Shown here: in pieces, positions 10,349 through 18,097 of the stretch
Numbering within the stretch: position 1 is the first letter of the stretch
How the letters are laid out: the number at the start of each line of letters is the position of its first letter
From: Stenotrophomonas nitritireducens
Lineage (GTDB): Bacteria > Pseudomonadota > Gammaproteobacteria > Xanthomonadales > Xanthomonadaceae
Direction of reading: 5' to 3'
Assembly (NCBI RefSeq): GCF_001700965.1
Contig: NZ_CP016756.1
Location: 4,454,501 to 4,518,500 of the forward strand
DNA length: 64,000 bases
Notes under the pieces: model-generated
What the model saw: only the letters and a program-made list of their open reading frames with translations
What the model was told of the DNA's origin: nothing
Databases searched by the model: none
Position numbers and translations under genes: made by a program

Positions 10349-10753
10349 TTATTGACCGGTGATCGCGGTGAGCATGGTCTTCACCTTTGACTCGACGAAG
10401 CTCAGCGAAGCGCGGTATTCCAGCGCGGCGCGGCCATAGGCGGCGCGTTCGGTGTCCGGATCAACGGTATTGCCGTCCAGGCTGGGCTGCGCACCCTCGC
10501 GCAGTATCTGGAACGGATTCAGCCCGGCGCTGCCGCCGATGGCGTAGTGCTGCTCGGCAGTGGTGTTGAGCAGGCCATTGCCGCTGCTGGCACCCTGTGC
10601 ATTGCGCAGGGCGGCGTCAAAATCCAGGTCGCGGGCCTTGTAACCCGGCGTGTCGGCATTGCTCAGATTGCTGGCGATCAGCTTCATGCGCTGCTCGCGC
10701 AACGGCATCGCCTGCGCGTGGATGCCTAGGTAGTCGGAAAACAGGTTGGCCAT
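10349..10753 (-). CDS. flgB: Flagellar proximal rod protein FlgB
   Basis: FlgB is the first proximal rod subunit. The 134-residue product has the motif LIASNLSNADTPGYKARDLD followed by FDAALRNAQG. It is the first gene of the flgBCDEF operon and is preceded by a close match to a sigma-54 promoter, so it should be a class II gene needing the flagellar activator FleQ. Confidence 0.97.
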   Translation of the reverse strand: MANLFSDYLGIHAQAMPLREQRMKLIASNLSNADTPGYKARDLDFDAALRNAQGASSGNGLLNTTAEQHYAIGGSAGLNPFQILREGAQPSLDGNTVDPDTERAAYGRAALEYRASLSFVESKVKTMLTAITGQ

Positions 10754-10786
10754 GTGGAAGCTCCCACGGAACGTTGCCGGGGAAGC

Positions 10787-10802
10787 TGCAAAACCTGTGC
10801 CA
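10787..10802 (-). promoter_or_regulatory. Sigma-54 promoter for flgB operon
   Basis: Minus-strand TGGCACAGGTTTTGCA fits the RpoN consensus TGGCACG-N4-TTGCA with one change outside the invariant bases and exact GG-N10-GC spacing. It lies 34 bases before the flgB ATG. This is the strongest promoter signal for the rod and hook genes. Confidence 0.85.
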
Positions 10803-10844
10803 GAACCGAAGGGGATGCCGGGGGTAGGCCGGGCTGTGACCGTT

Positions 10845-10869
10845 GTAGGAGCGGCGTAAGCCGCGAAGC
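10845..10869 (+). repeat. REP-like palindrome (GGAGCGGCGTAAGCCGC family)
   Basis: The sequence starts GTAGGAGCGGCGTAAGCCGC and folds through GCGGC/GCCGC. Relatives occur at 14762-14948 (three copies) and 28660-28684, always in intergenic DNA. This is the type of short palindromic repeat common in pseudomonads and xanthomonads. Confidence 0.7.
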
Positions 10870-10908
10870 CGGCAGTCCATCAGCCCGCAGAGAGCCAACC
10901 CCTCCCCA

Positions 10909-10972
10909 ACCCTCCCCTTGGCCTACGGCCAAAGGGAGGGAGCAGTGGCGTAGTGCCGAGCCATGCTCGGCA
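10909..10972 (+). repeat. Inverted repeat and SMAG-type GTAG palindrome
   Basis: Two palindromes lie together between flgB and cheV. The first pairs CCCTCCCCTTGGCC with GGCCAAAGGGAGGG around a TAC loop. The second (10950-10972) begins GTAG and pairs TGCCGAGC with GCTCGGCA around CAT. A terminal GTAG next to an imperfect palindrome of about 20 bases is the defining form of the SMAG repeats of Stenotrophomonas maltophilia; three further copies lie at 28771-28879. Confidence 0.75.
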
Positions 10973-11033
10973 GGGGCTTGCCGCAAAGACCCACAAGGTC
11001 CCCGCATCAAACAAACCCCAGCTCAAATCAACC

Positions 11034-11984
11034 TTAGGCGTACTGCGTCTCAGCAACATGCCGCAGCCGCTGCAGCACGAAATCGGCCAGCTCGTGCGGG
11101 CTGTACTTGGCCACGAAGGCATTGGCGCCCACCCGTTCCACCATGGCGTTGTTGAATACGCCCGACAGTGAGGTGTGCAGCAGCACGTAAAGGCCGGCCA
11201 ACCCCGGGTGGCGGCGGATTTCCGTCGTCAGGGTATAGCCGTCCATGGCCGGCATCTCGATGTCGGAGATGACCATGGCGTAGCGTTCGGCCGGATTTTC
11301 TCCCGCCGCGTGGATCTGCAGCAGGTGCTCCAGCGCCTGCTTGCCATCGGAAAGCAGGGTGGCGGTGACGCCCAGCTGATCCAGCACGCTGCGGATCTGC
11401 TGCCGCGCCACGCGTGAGTCATCCACCACCAGTACCTGCATCGGCGGGGCGTCGGCGGGTAGCGCCATGGAGGGATCCAGCACCGCTTCACTGCGGACCT
11501 GGGCGATATCGGCCAGCACGCTTTCGACGTCGATCACCTGGATCAACTCGCCCTGGAAGCGGGTAACGGCGGTCAGGTATGTCGATTCGGCGCCCAGTTC
11601 CGGCGGTGGATGAATGTCTTCCACTGCGATATTGACGATGCGCTCAACCCCGCTGACCAGAAAACCCTGCACCGAGCGGTTGAACTCGGTCACCACTAGG
11701 TAGCCGGGCGCGGTATCGGCCTCGGGCTCGCGCTCGGGGTGGCCGATGGCCAAGCCAAGGTCCAGCACCGGCACCGAGCGCCCGCGCACATCGGCCACGC
11801 CGGCAAACTGGCTGGGCAGTCCCGGCACCTGGAACAGCGCAGGGCGGCGCAGCACTTCCTGCACCTTGAAGACGTTCACGCCAAAAAGCTGACGGCCGCC
11901 CAGGCGGAACAGCAGCAGAGCAAGGCGGTTATGGCCGGCCAGCCGGGTGCGCTGGTCAATTCGGTTGAGCAGGTCTTGTGACAT
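11034..11984 (-). CDS. cheV: Chemotaxis coupling protein CheV (CheW domain plus receiver)
   Basis: CheV couples chemoreceptors to CheA and can be phosphorylated. The 316-residue product has an N-terminal CheW-like domain (LFGVNVFKVQEVLRRP, then FAGVADVRGRSVPVLDLGLA) and a C-terminal receiver domain (MQVLVVDDSRVARQQIRSVL, phosphoacceptor Asp in VISDIEMPAMDGY). I chose the ATG of MSQDLLNRIDQ because it begins the conserved part; a longer frame to 12059 would run through the promoter region. A sigma-28 motif ends seven bases before this ATG, suggesting a very short or absent leader. Confidence 0.93.
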   Translation of the reverse strand: MSQDLLNRIDQRTRLAGHNRLALLLFRLGGRQLFGVNVFKVQEVLRRPALFQVPGLPSQFAGVADVRGRSVPVLDLGLAIGHPEREPEADTAPGYLVVTEFNRSVQGFLVSGVERIVNIAVEDIHPPPELGAESTYLTAVTRFQGELIQVIDVESVLADIAQVRSEAVLDPSMALPADAPPMQVLVVDDSRVARQQIRSVLDQLGVTATLLSDGKQALEHLLQIHAAGENPAERYAMVISDIEMPAMDGYTLTTEIRRHPGLAGLYVLLHTSLSGVFNNAMVERVGANAFVAKYSPHELADFVLQRLRHVAETQYA

Positions 11985-11991
11985 GGATGCT

Positions 11992-12019
11992 GTATCGGCG
12001 GCAGGGGGCGACAACTTGA
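11992..12019 (-). promoter_or_regulatory. Probable sigma-28 (FliA) promoter for cheV
   Basis: Minus strand TCAAGTTG, 12 bases, then GCCGATAC, against the consensus TAAAGTTT-N11-GCCGATAA. The -10 box is very good and the -35 box acceptable; the spacer is one base long. The ATG of cheV begins eight bases after the -10 box, so transcription may start at or next to the start codon. Confidence 0.55.
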
Positions 12020-12039
12020 GCGTTGGTGGCCAGTGGCAA

Positions 12040-12055
12040 TGGCACGGCACTTGCA
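12040..12055 (+). promoter_or_regulatory. Sigma-54 promoter for flgA
   Basis: TGGCACGGCACTTGCA is a perfect match to TGGCACG-N4-TTGCA. Transcription should start near 12067, which rules out the upstream in-frame ATG at 12033 as the flgA start. It lies just outside the divergent cheV promoter, so the two divergent flagellar units share a control region of about 110 bases. Confidence 0.85.
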
Positions 12056-12098
12056 ACAACTCCCGCGAACCTTTTCATGGACCGGGTGGCTGCCGCTG

Positions 12099-12743
12099 AT
12101 GCGCTTACTCCTTACCCTCTGCCTGTTGCTGCCTTTGTCGGCCTGGGCCTCGGCCTTCCAGCCCGTGGAGTCGATTCGTGCGGCCGCATTGGCCACGCTG
12201 GGTGCCGGCGAGAGCGGCGAGGCGCAGGTGGATGCCAACCTGCGCATGCCGGCCTGCGCGCAGCCGTTGCAGGCCAAGGCCACGGCCAACACCACGGTGG
12301 AGGTGGCTTGCCCGCAGGCCGGGGGCTGGCGGCTGTTCGTCCCGGTCAAGGTGCGCCGGGAGCAGCAGGTGCTGGTGTTGGCCCGCGGCGTGGCGGCTGG
12401 AGAAGTGCTGGGTGCTGCCGATATAAGCAGTGTCACGCGCGACACCGCGCGGCTGTCCGGCGCGGTACTGCTCAAGCCGGAGGCCGCGGTGGGGCGGGTG
12501 GCGCGGCGCGCCCTGAGTGCCGGCAGCCTGCTCTCTGCGACTGATCTGGTGGCGCCGCGTACCGTCCGCCGAGGCGATAATGTGGCGCTGGTTTCACGCC
12601 GGGGCGGGGTGGAAGTCCGCATGGCCGGGCGGGCGCTGGGCGACGCAGGCGAGGGCGAGCGGGTCTCGGTCGAGAACCTGTCTTCACGCCGGGTAATGCA
12701 AGGTACCGCCACCCCGGACGGGGATGTGCTTGTAAGTCGATAA
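12099..12743 (+). CDS. flgA: Flagellar P-ring assembly chaperone FlgA
   Basis: FlgA is the periplasmic chaperone for FlgI P-ring assembly. The 214-residue product starts MRLLLTLCLLLPLSAWASA, a Sec signal, and the C-terminal SAF domain is clear (VLARGVAAGEVLGAADI, then VGRVARRALSAGSLLSATDL). The ATG at 12099 is chosen because the perfect sigma-54 promoter overlaps the longer frame and because it places the signal peptide at the N-terminus. It is followed by flgM, in the usual order flgA-flgM-flgN. Confidence 0.93.
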   Translation: MRLLLTLCLLLPLSAWASAFQPVESIRAAALATLGAGESGEAQVDANLRMPACAQPLQAKATANTTVEVACPQAGGWRLFVPVKVRREQQVLVLARGVAAGEVLGAADISSVTRDTARLSGAVLLKPEAAVGRVARRALSAGSLLSATDLVAPRTVRRGDNVALVSRRGGVEVRMAGRALGDAGEGERVSVENLSSRRVMQGTATPDGDVLVSR

Positions 12744-12748
12744 ATCGC

Positions 12749-12775
12749 TAAAGATCCGCCCGGCACTGCCGTTAT
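12749..12775 (+). promoter_or_regulatory. Sigma-28 (FliA) promoter for flgM
   Basis: TAAAGATC, exactly 11 bases, then GCCGTTAT matches the FliA consensus TAAAGTTT-N11-GCCGATAA. It begins six bases after the flgA stop, so flgMN can be made both by readthrough from flgA and from this late promoter, the feedback arrangement expected for an anti-sigma-28 factor. Confidence 0.8.
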
Positions 12776-12805
12776 CGTTTTTGAACCGAATCAGGACTCC
12801 ATCAC

Positions 12806-13108
12806 ATGAGCCAGAAAATCGACGGTGGTATTGCAGCCGCAGCGCAGCTGCGCAGCGTGGCGATCAACACCAAGGTGGCCGCCGCAGGCGACGCCAAGCC
12901 CAAGCCGGTCGAGGCTGCCGACAGCGTGCGCCTGACCGGCGAAGCTACCCAGTTGCAGGCCGTGCAGCGTGAGCTCAGTGCTGCCCCGGCGGTTGATCAG
13001 GCCCGCGTGCAAGCGGTGCGTGAGGCGCTGGAAAACGGCAGCTACAAGATCAATCCGGATGCCATCGCCACCCGCATGCTGGGCCTGGACCAGCAGTTGC
13101 AGGGATGA
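12806..13108 (+). CDS. flgM: Anti-sigma-28 factor FlgM
   Basis: FlgM binds FliA (sigma-28) and holds back late flagellar transcription until the hook is finished and FlgM is exported. The 100-residue product is of normal size; the C-terminal half (VDQARVQAVREALENGSYKI, then PDAIATRMLGLDQQL) is the FliA-binding region. It lies after flgA with its own sigma-28 promoter and overlaps flgN by four bases. Confidence 0.93.
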   Translation: MSQKIDGGIAAAAQLRSVAINTKVAAAGDAKPKPVEAADSVRLTGEATQLQAVQRELSAAPAVDQARVQAVREALENGSYKINPDAIATRMLGLDQQLQG

Positions 13109-13443
13109 ACCTGAGCATGGGCGACCCGTTGCAGCGCTTGAGTGAAGCGTTGGACCGCGAGCAGCGCGCCTTGGCCGAGCACGACGTGCCAGCGCTGGTG
13201 GCTGCCACCGGCAGGAAGCTGGATGCCCTGCGCGAGCTGGAGCGGCAGCCGCCGCTGCACCAGGCCGAGCGGCTGAAAGAGCTGGCCGAACGCAACCATG
13301 CCAACGGGGTATTGCTGGCGCGCCGGCGTCGCGAGGTCAACTGGGCGCTGCGCCAGCTTGGCCGCAGCGAGAACGCCCCTTCGTACGATGCCAAGGGCCA
13401 GGCCCAGACGGTGCATGCGCGGCGGCCGCTGGCCATTGCCTGA
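13105..13443 (+). CDS. flgN: Flagellar export chaperone FlgN
   Basis: FlgN is the cytosolic chaperone of FlgK and FlgL, whose genes end the flg cluster at the left edge. The 112-residue, mostly helical product (LQRLSEALDREQRALAEHDV) fits the FlgN family in size and position, although sequence conservation in this family is low. Its ATG overlaps the flgM stop, indicating coupled translation. Confidence 0.85.
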   Translation: MNLSMGDPLQRLSEALDREQRALAEHDVPALVAATGRKLDALRELERQPPLHQAERLKELAERNHANGVLLARRRREVNWALRQLGRSENAPSYDAKGQAQTVHARRPLAIA

Positions 13444-13529
13444 TCGATGGAAAACGCGGCACCCGTGCCGCGTTCGGATGCACGCATCCGGCTATAGTGG
13501 CGGTCCGTTCCCACGTTGTATCGGCCGCC

Positions 13530-14750
13530 GTGACCCAGATCGACAGCTCCATTCTCACGTCCACCCCCTCATCCGCCACGTTGCGGGCGCTGGGCGAACG
13601 GGTCCAGCAGGGCATGTTGATATTCAACGGTAAATTCGAGGTCAGCGTCGCCAACGGGCTCGTGCGCGAGCTGTTCGGCGTTGACGCTGCCGGCAGCCTG
13701 GGCCTTGGCCACCAGTTGGAAGCCCTGCTGCCGCCGTTCGCGCTGTCGCAGGCACGCGAGACCGGTAGCTGGATCGGCAGCCTGCCGGTCGGCGAACGGC
13801 TTATCACCCTGCATCTGCATCAACACAGCAGCGCGGGTGAAGAGGCTTTTCTGGCCCTGTTCCAGCATGTGAACGGCCCGGAGGATTACGAGCGCGAGCT
13901 GCAGCAGCGCCATGCCGAATTGCGGCAGGCCTACCTGCGCTTGAACGGCACCCAGGAAAAGCTGCTGCAGTCGGAGAAGATGGCCTCCATCGGTCAGCTT
14001 GCCGCCGGCGTGGCGCACGAAATCAACAATCCCATCGGCTACGTCCACTCCAACCTGGGCAGCCTGCAGGAGTATCTGCGCAGCCTGTTCACCGTGATCG
14101 AAGCCTATGAGCGCGCCTTGCGCGCGCCCGATCCGAAGGCGTTGATCCCTGAGATCGACGATATCCGCGACCGCCTGGACATCGATTTCATCAGCCGCGA
14201 CCTGCCGCAGCTGATGGCCGAATCACGCGAAGGCATCGAGCGGGTTACCCGCATCGTGCGCGATCTGAAGGATTTCTCGTATTCCGGGCGTGACGAGTCA
14301 TGGAAGCTGGTCGACCTGCATGCCGGTCTGGAATCGACCATTAACATCATCTGGAACGAGCTCAAGTACAAGGTCACGCTGGAGCGCCGTTACGGCGAGT
14401 TGCCGATGATCGAATGCCTTCCGTCGGAGTTGAACCAGGTCTATATGAACCTGCTGCTCAATGCCGGCCATGCAATCGCCGATCGCGGCAATATCGTGGT
14501 CAGCACCGGTGTCAGCGGCGATGAAGTCTGGGTCGAGTTCAAGGACAACGGCTCAGGTATTTCGCCGGAATTGCGCCAGCGTATCTTCGATCCGTTTTTC
14601 ACCACCAAGCCGGTGGGCAGCGGCACCGGGCTGGGCCTGTCGATCTCCTACGGCATCATCAACAAGCATCACGGCCGCATCGACCTGGAAAGCACGGTCG
14701 GCGAAGGCTCCTGCTTCCGCATCGTGCTGCCAACCCGGCAGCCCAAATAA
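13530..14750 (+). CDS. PAS-type sensor histidine kinase, soluble
   Basis: A cytoplasmic two-component kinase of about 406 residues with no membrane segment. It has an N-terminal PAS-like region ([20 protein letters not shown]), a coiled coil, a HisKA dimerisation domain with the phospho-His in [18 protein letters not shown], and a HATPase domain with N box [16 protein letters not shown]1 box FKDNGSGIS and G2 box [13 protein letters not shown]. The start is GTG at 13530 or GTG at 13497; a TATAGT -10-like box at 13493-13498 favours the later one. The partner may be the receiver-bearing protein encoded next door on the other strand; that pairing is inference. Confidence 0.88.
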   Translation: MTQIDSSILTSTPSSATLRALGERVQQGMLIFNGKFEVSVANGLVRELFGVDAAGSLGLGHQLEALLPPFALSQARETGSWIGSLPVGERLITLHLHQHSSAGEEAFLALFQHVNGPEDYERELQQRHAELRQAYLRLNGTQEKLLQSEKMASIGQLAAGVAHEINNPIGYVHSNLGSLQEYLRSLFTVIEAYERALRAPDPKALIPEIDDIRDRLDIDFISRDLPQLMAESREGIERVTRIVRDLKDFSYSGRDESWKLVDLHAGLESTINIIWNELKYKVTLERRYGELPMIECLPSELNQVYMNLLLNAGHAIADRGNIVVSTGVSGDEVWVEFKDNGSGISPELRQRIFDPFFTTKPVGSGTGLGLSISYGIINKHHGRIDLESTVGEGSCFRIVLPTRQPK

Positions 14751-14761
14751 GCCTCCAGCCT

Positions 14762-14948
14762 TGTGGGAGCGTCGTCAGCCGCGAAGCTGGCGCCGTGTCC
14801 GTGGATACGGCGTCTGCAATTTCAAAGGCCCTTTGGGCGGTTCTGCTGCTGTACCGGAATTTGCGGACTGCAGCATCACTGGCTTCGCGGCTTACGCCGC
14901 TCCCACACCTGCAGCATCAGCGGCTTCGCGGCTTACGCCGCTCCCACA
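14762..14948 (-). repeat. Cluster of three REP-like palindromes
   Basis: One copy on the plus strand (14762-14787, GGGAGCGTCGTCAGCCGCGAAG) faces two minus-strand copies (14882-14907 and 14923-14948, GCTTCGCGGCTTACGCCGCT) that recur with a 41-base period including the shared CTGCAGCATCA spacer. They fill the gap between two convergent signalling genes, so they may act as a bidirectional terminator or mRNA-stabilising hairpin. Confidence 0.75.
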
Positions 14949-14968
14949 AATACTGGCCGGATGCTGCT

Positions 14969-16729
14969 TTATGCCTGTGAAGCACCCACACCCTGTTTTT
15001 CATCATGGGTACGGAAGGCCTGGCGGATATGTTCGCGCAGGTCGTCGTCGTTCCATGGCTTGGTCAGGAAACGGTAGATGGCGCCGCGGTTGATCGCGTC
15101 GGTGACGGTATTGAGGTCGGTATATCCGGACAGCACCAGTCGGATGGTGTCCGGGTAGAGCATCTTCACCCGGCCCAGGAACTCGGTGCCACTCATGTCG
15201 CTCATGCGCTGATCGGACAGGATCACCTGCACGTCATTGATGGCCAGCAGGTCGAATGCATCACGCACATTGCCCGCCGCCAGGATGCGGTAGCCGTCAC
15301 GGCGGAACAGGCGCACCAGCGAGCGCAGCACGTTTTCCTCGTCATCGAGCAGCAGCAAGGTGCGGTCAGGCCGGGTTTCGGCGAATGCCTCCGGGCGCAG
15401 GTAGCGGCGACGCAAGGTCATGCCGGCGGCATCGGTCGACATCGGTTCGCCAAATAGGTAGCCCTGGAACACATCGCAGTCATTGCGGCGCAGGAAGCCG
15501 AGTTGCGCCTGCGATTCCACGCCGTTGGCAATGACCGTCATGCCGAGCTGGTGGCCCATGGCGATGATGGCGCGGCTGATCGCCGCCTCACGGTTGGCGG
15601 CCGGCGCACTCTTGATGAAGCTGCGATCGATCTTGAGTTTGTCCACCGGGTAGCGGACCAGCGCGCTCAGGCTGGAGTCGCCGGTGCCGAAGTTGTCCAG
15701 GCACAGGCTGATGCCTTCGTTGCGCAGGTTGGCCAGCGTTTCATGCACGAAGTTGACGTTGTTGGTCAGCGCGCTTTCGTTGATCTCCAGCGTCAGCATG
15801 CGCGCCGGCACGCCGATGGACTGCAGCAGCGCCATCACTTCGGTGAAGAAGTTCGGCCGCAGCAGCTGCAGGGTCGAGACATTGACCGCAACGTTGAAGT
15901 CTTCGAAGCCCTGGTCACGCCACACCTTGGCCTGGCGCAGGGTCATTTCTAGTACCCAGGCGCCGATCTGCACGATGATGCCCAGGCGCTCGGCGGTGCG
16001 CATGAAGCGCTCGGGCACCAACATGCCGAGGGTAGGGGACTGCCAGCGCAGCAGCGCTTCCATGCCCATCACATGGCCATCGCGGGCGCTGACCAGCGGC
16101 TGGTAGCGCAGGCGCAGCTCGCCGTTGTCGATGGCATCCACCAGTTGGCGCGAGATGATGCTTTCGCTGTGCGCGCTGCTGGGCTTGTGCAGCACGTGCA
16201 CATGCACCGCGTTGCCGCCTTCGCGGCCAGCCTGGTGCAGCGCATCTTCCGCCAGATCCAGCACGCCGGTGGCGGTATTGGAATGCTCAGGGCACAGGCC
16301 CACGCCGATCTTGGCGGTCAGGAACAGGGTGTAGGGCAGTACCGACAGCGGCAGCTCGATCTGCTGGCGCACCTGCTCGGCGAAATCTTCCGGTGACGGG
16401 GTCTGGCTGGTGCGCGGTACGGCTATCAGGAACTCGTCGCTGCCGTGGCGCCACAGCCTGCCACGGTCGCCGATGAAGCCGCGCAGGCGCTCGGCAATCA
16501 ATACCAGGGCCTGGTCGCCGACCTCGGCGCTCATGTTCTCGTTGACCGAGGCGAAGTGGTCGATGTCCAGGTGCAGCAGCATCATCGAGGTGCCACTGCG
16601 GTTGGCCGCTTCCACCAGCACAGCCAGTTCCGGGTTGCCGGCGCCGAGGCGGGCCGGTCGCGCGTCGGCGCGGTCACCGGCAGAGGCAGGGCTGGCAGTC
16701 CACATCGGGCGGGTTCCTTGGGGCATCAC
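14969..16729 (-). CDS. GGDEF-EAL-receiver hybrid protein with altered catalytic motifs
   Basis: A 586-residue cyclic-di-GMP signalling protein. Order: GGDEF domain (about 45-170), EAL domain (about 195-430) and a C-terminal receiver (about 455-575, LLLLDDEENVLRSLVRLFRR, phosphoacceptor Asp in VILSDQRMSDMSG). The GGDEF motif reads HGSDEF, so cyclase activity is doubtful. The EAL motif is intact (MGMEALLRW), but DDFG reads DNFGTG and EGVE reads NGVES, so phosphodiesterase activity may also be weakened. A C-terminal receiver is unusual; the kinase gene starting upstream overlaps by four bases (ATGA), making that kinase the likely phosphodonor. Confidence 0.9.
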   Translation of the reverse strand: MMPQGTRPMWTASPASAGDRADARPARLGAGNPELAVLVEAANRSGTSMMLLHLDIDHFASVNENMSAEVGDQALVLIAERLRGFIGDRGRLWRHGSDEFLIAVPRTSQTPSPEDFAEQVRQQIELPLSVLPYTLFLTAKIGVGLCPEHSNTATGVLDLAEDALHQAGREGGNAVHVHVLHKPSSAHSESIISRQLVDAIDNGELRLRYQPLVSARDGHVMGMEALLRWQSPTLGMLVPERFMRTAERLGIIVQIGAWVLEMTLRQAKVWRDQGFEDFNVAVNVSTLQLLRPNFFTEVMALLQSIGVPARMLTLEINESALTNNVNFVHETLANLRNEGISLCLDNFGTGDSSLSALVRYPVDKLKIDRSFIKSAPAANREAAISRAIIAMGHQLGMTVIANGVESQAQLGFLRRNDCDVFQGYLFGEPMSTDAAGMTLRRRYLRPEAFAETRPDRTLLLLDDEENVLRSLVRLFRRDGYRILAAGNVRDAFDLLAINDVQVILSDQRMSDMSGTEFLGRVKMLYPDTIRLVLSGYTDLNTVTDAINRGAIYRFLTKPWNDDDLREHIRQAFRTHDEKQGVGASQA

Positions 16730-18009
16730 GGTGTGCTTACCGCATAGGGTAGGCGCAGATCGATCCGGGTGCCTGCACCCGGTGCGGTTTCAATATGCAG
16801 GCTGCCGCCGGCGCTCTGTGCACGTTCGCGCATCACGATCATGCCCAGCCCACGCGGGCCGGCCGGATCAAAGCCTTCGCCATCGTCCACCACCTGCAGG
16901 TGCAGGTCGCCCTGGCTGCTGTCATGCAGCGACAGCGATACCTGGCTTGCACAGGCGTGCCGCAGCGCGTTGGTCAGGCTTTCCTGGGCAATACGGAAAC
17001 AGGCCTGTTCCACTTCGTTGCTGGGCCGTCGCGGCAAGGCGCTCACGTCCAGCAGCAGTTCCACGTCGGTGGAACGGAACAGCAGGCCGGCCTGCCAGCG
17101 CAGCGCTGCTTCCAGGCCCAGAGCGTCGAGCTGGGGTGGACGCAGCAGCATCGACAGGTTGCGCAGCTTGATCACGGTGGTGTCGGCCAGCTCGATGATC
17201 TGGTCGATGTCATCCTGCCGGCGTGGCGTGTTGTCTTCATCGCGGGCCGCGCAGGCGGCCAGCTTCATTGCGGTGATGGCCTGGCCGATGTCGTCGTGCA
17301 GGTCACGGGAAATCGAGCGGCGCTCGTCTTCCTGCAACGAGAACAGGCGCCCGGCCATGGCCTGCAGTTCGCCATTGCTGGCGGCCAGTGCGGCGCGGCC
17401 ATGCTCCAGCTCGCTGAGGTCGCGGATCACGAACAGCTGGCAGGCGCGGCCTGCGTGGTGGAGCTGCTGGGTGATGACCACGGCATGGAACGGCTCGCCG
17501 CCGGTCCGGCACAGTTGCACGGGCAACTCGCCGTTGTTCGCGGGGGGCGTGTGGGCGCTCAGATTTGTCAGCAGCTGTGCGGCAGTGTCGGTGTGACCAT
17601 CGCCTATGCCCAGGATGCTGCTGGCAGCGGGGTTGGCATAAAGAACCGTGTTGCCGTCGGCCACCATCACGCCATCGGGCAAAACGGCCGCAAGCTGTTC
17701 AAATTCGCGCGGCATCCCATGGGCCACGCCATGCCACGCGTTCATCGACCACAACCGCCAGCCCAGCATCGCCAATGCCAGACAAAGTGCGAGCGTGATG
17801 AAGATCACTGTTTGCGATTGCCGTTCGACGGAAACGGCGCCGCCCAACAGCACACCCACCGTGGCCAGTGCCAGCAGCATGGCCAGACCAAGCAGCCAGA
17901 ACAGGCCGGCACGGCGCGGCGGGAGCGGTGCAGGCACGGGCGCGGAAGCAGCGGGGGCCGGATCGGCTTGCATGATTGACTGAGGATTTGGGACGAGCGT
18001 CGACGCCAT
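16726..18009 (-). CDS. NarX/HisKA_3-type sensor histidine kinase
   Basis: A 427-residue membrane kinase. Two membrane segments lie near residues 35-55 and 68-87, with almost no periplasmic loop, followed by a PAS domain (about 105-200, LAAVLPDGVMVADGNTVLYA). The HisKA_3 motif SISRDLHDDIGQAITAMKLA carries the phospho-His, and the HATPase domain follows (IAQESLTNALRHACASQVSL, VVDDGEGFDP). Met1 or the Met of MQADP could be the start. The next gene overlaps by four bases and ends in a receiver domain, so the two probably form one signalling pair feeding c-di-GMP control. Confidence 0.88.
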   Translation of the reverse strand: MASTLVPNPQSIMQADPAPAASAPVPAPLPPRRAGLFWLLGLAMLLALATVGVLLGGAVSVERQSQTVIFITLALCLALAMLGWRLWSMNAWHGVAHGMPREFEQLAAVLPDGVMVADGNTVLYANPAASSILGIGDGHTDTAAQLLTNLSAHTPPANNGELPVQLCRTGGEPFHAVVITQQLHHAGRACQLFVIRDLSELEHGRAALAASNGELQAMAGRLFSLQEDERRSISRDLHDDIGQAITAMKLAACAARDEDNTPRRQDDIDQIIELADTTVIKLRNLSMLLRPPQLDALGLEAALRWQAGLLFRSTDVELLLDVSALPRRPSNEVEQACFRIAQESLTNALRHACASQVSLSLHDSSQGDLHLQVVDDGEGFDPAGPRGLGMIVMRERAQSAGGSLHIETAPGAGTRIDLRLPYAVSTP

Positions 18010-18045
18010 CTTAGCGGCTTGTGCACAAAGCGCGCGACGAAGTGC

Positions 18046-18072
18046 TCAATTCTGCCGACGCGGTGCCGTTAT
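18046..18072 (+). promoter_or_regulatory. Probable sigma-28 promoter for the PAS-GGDEF-EAL gene
   Basis: TCAATTCT, 11 bases, then GCCGTTAT. The -10 box is identical to that of the flgM promoter; the -35 box keeps five of eight consensus bases. It lies 26 bases before the preferred ATG and would place this c-di-GMP gene in the late flagellar regulon. Confidence 0.55.
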
Positions 18073-18097
18073 CGAATGAGTCCCCGGTTTGTCGGGC

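Noticed and set aside
12033..12098. Earlier ATG for flgA
   Set aside because: A perfect sigma-54 promoter at 12040-12055 lies inside this extension, so it would not be transcribed; the signal peptide starts at 12099.
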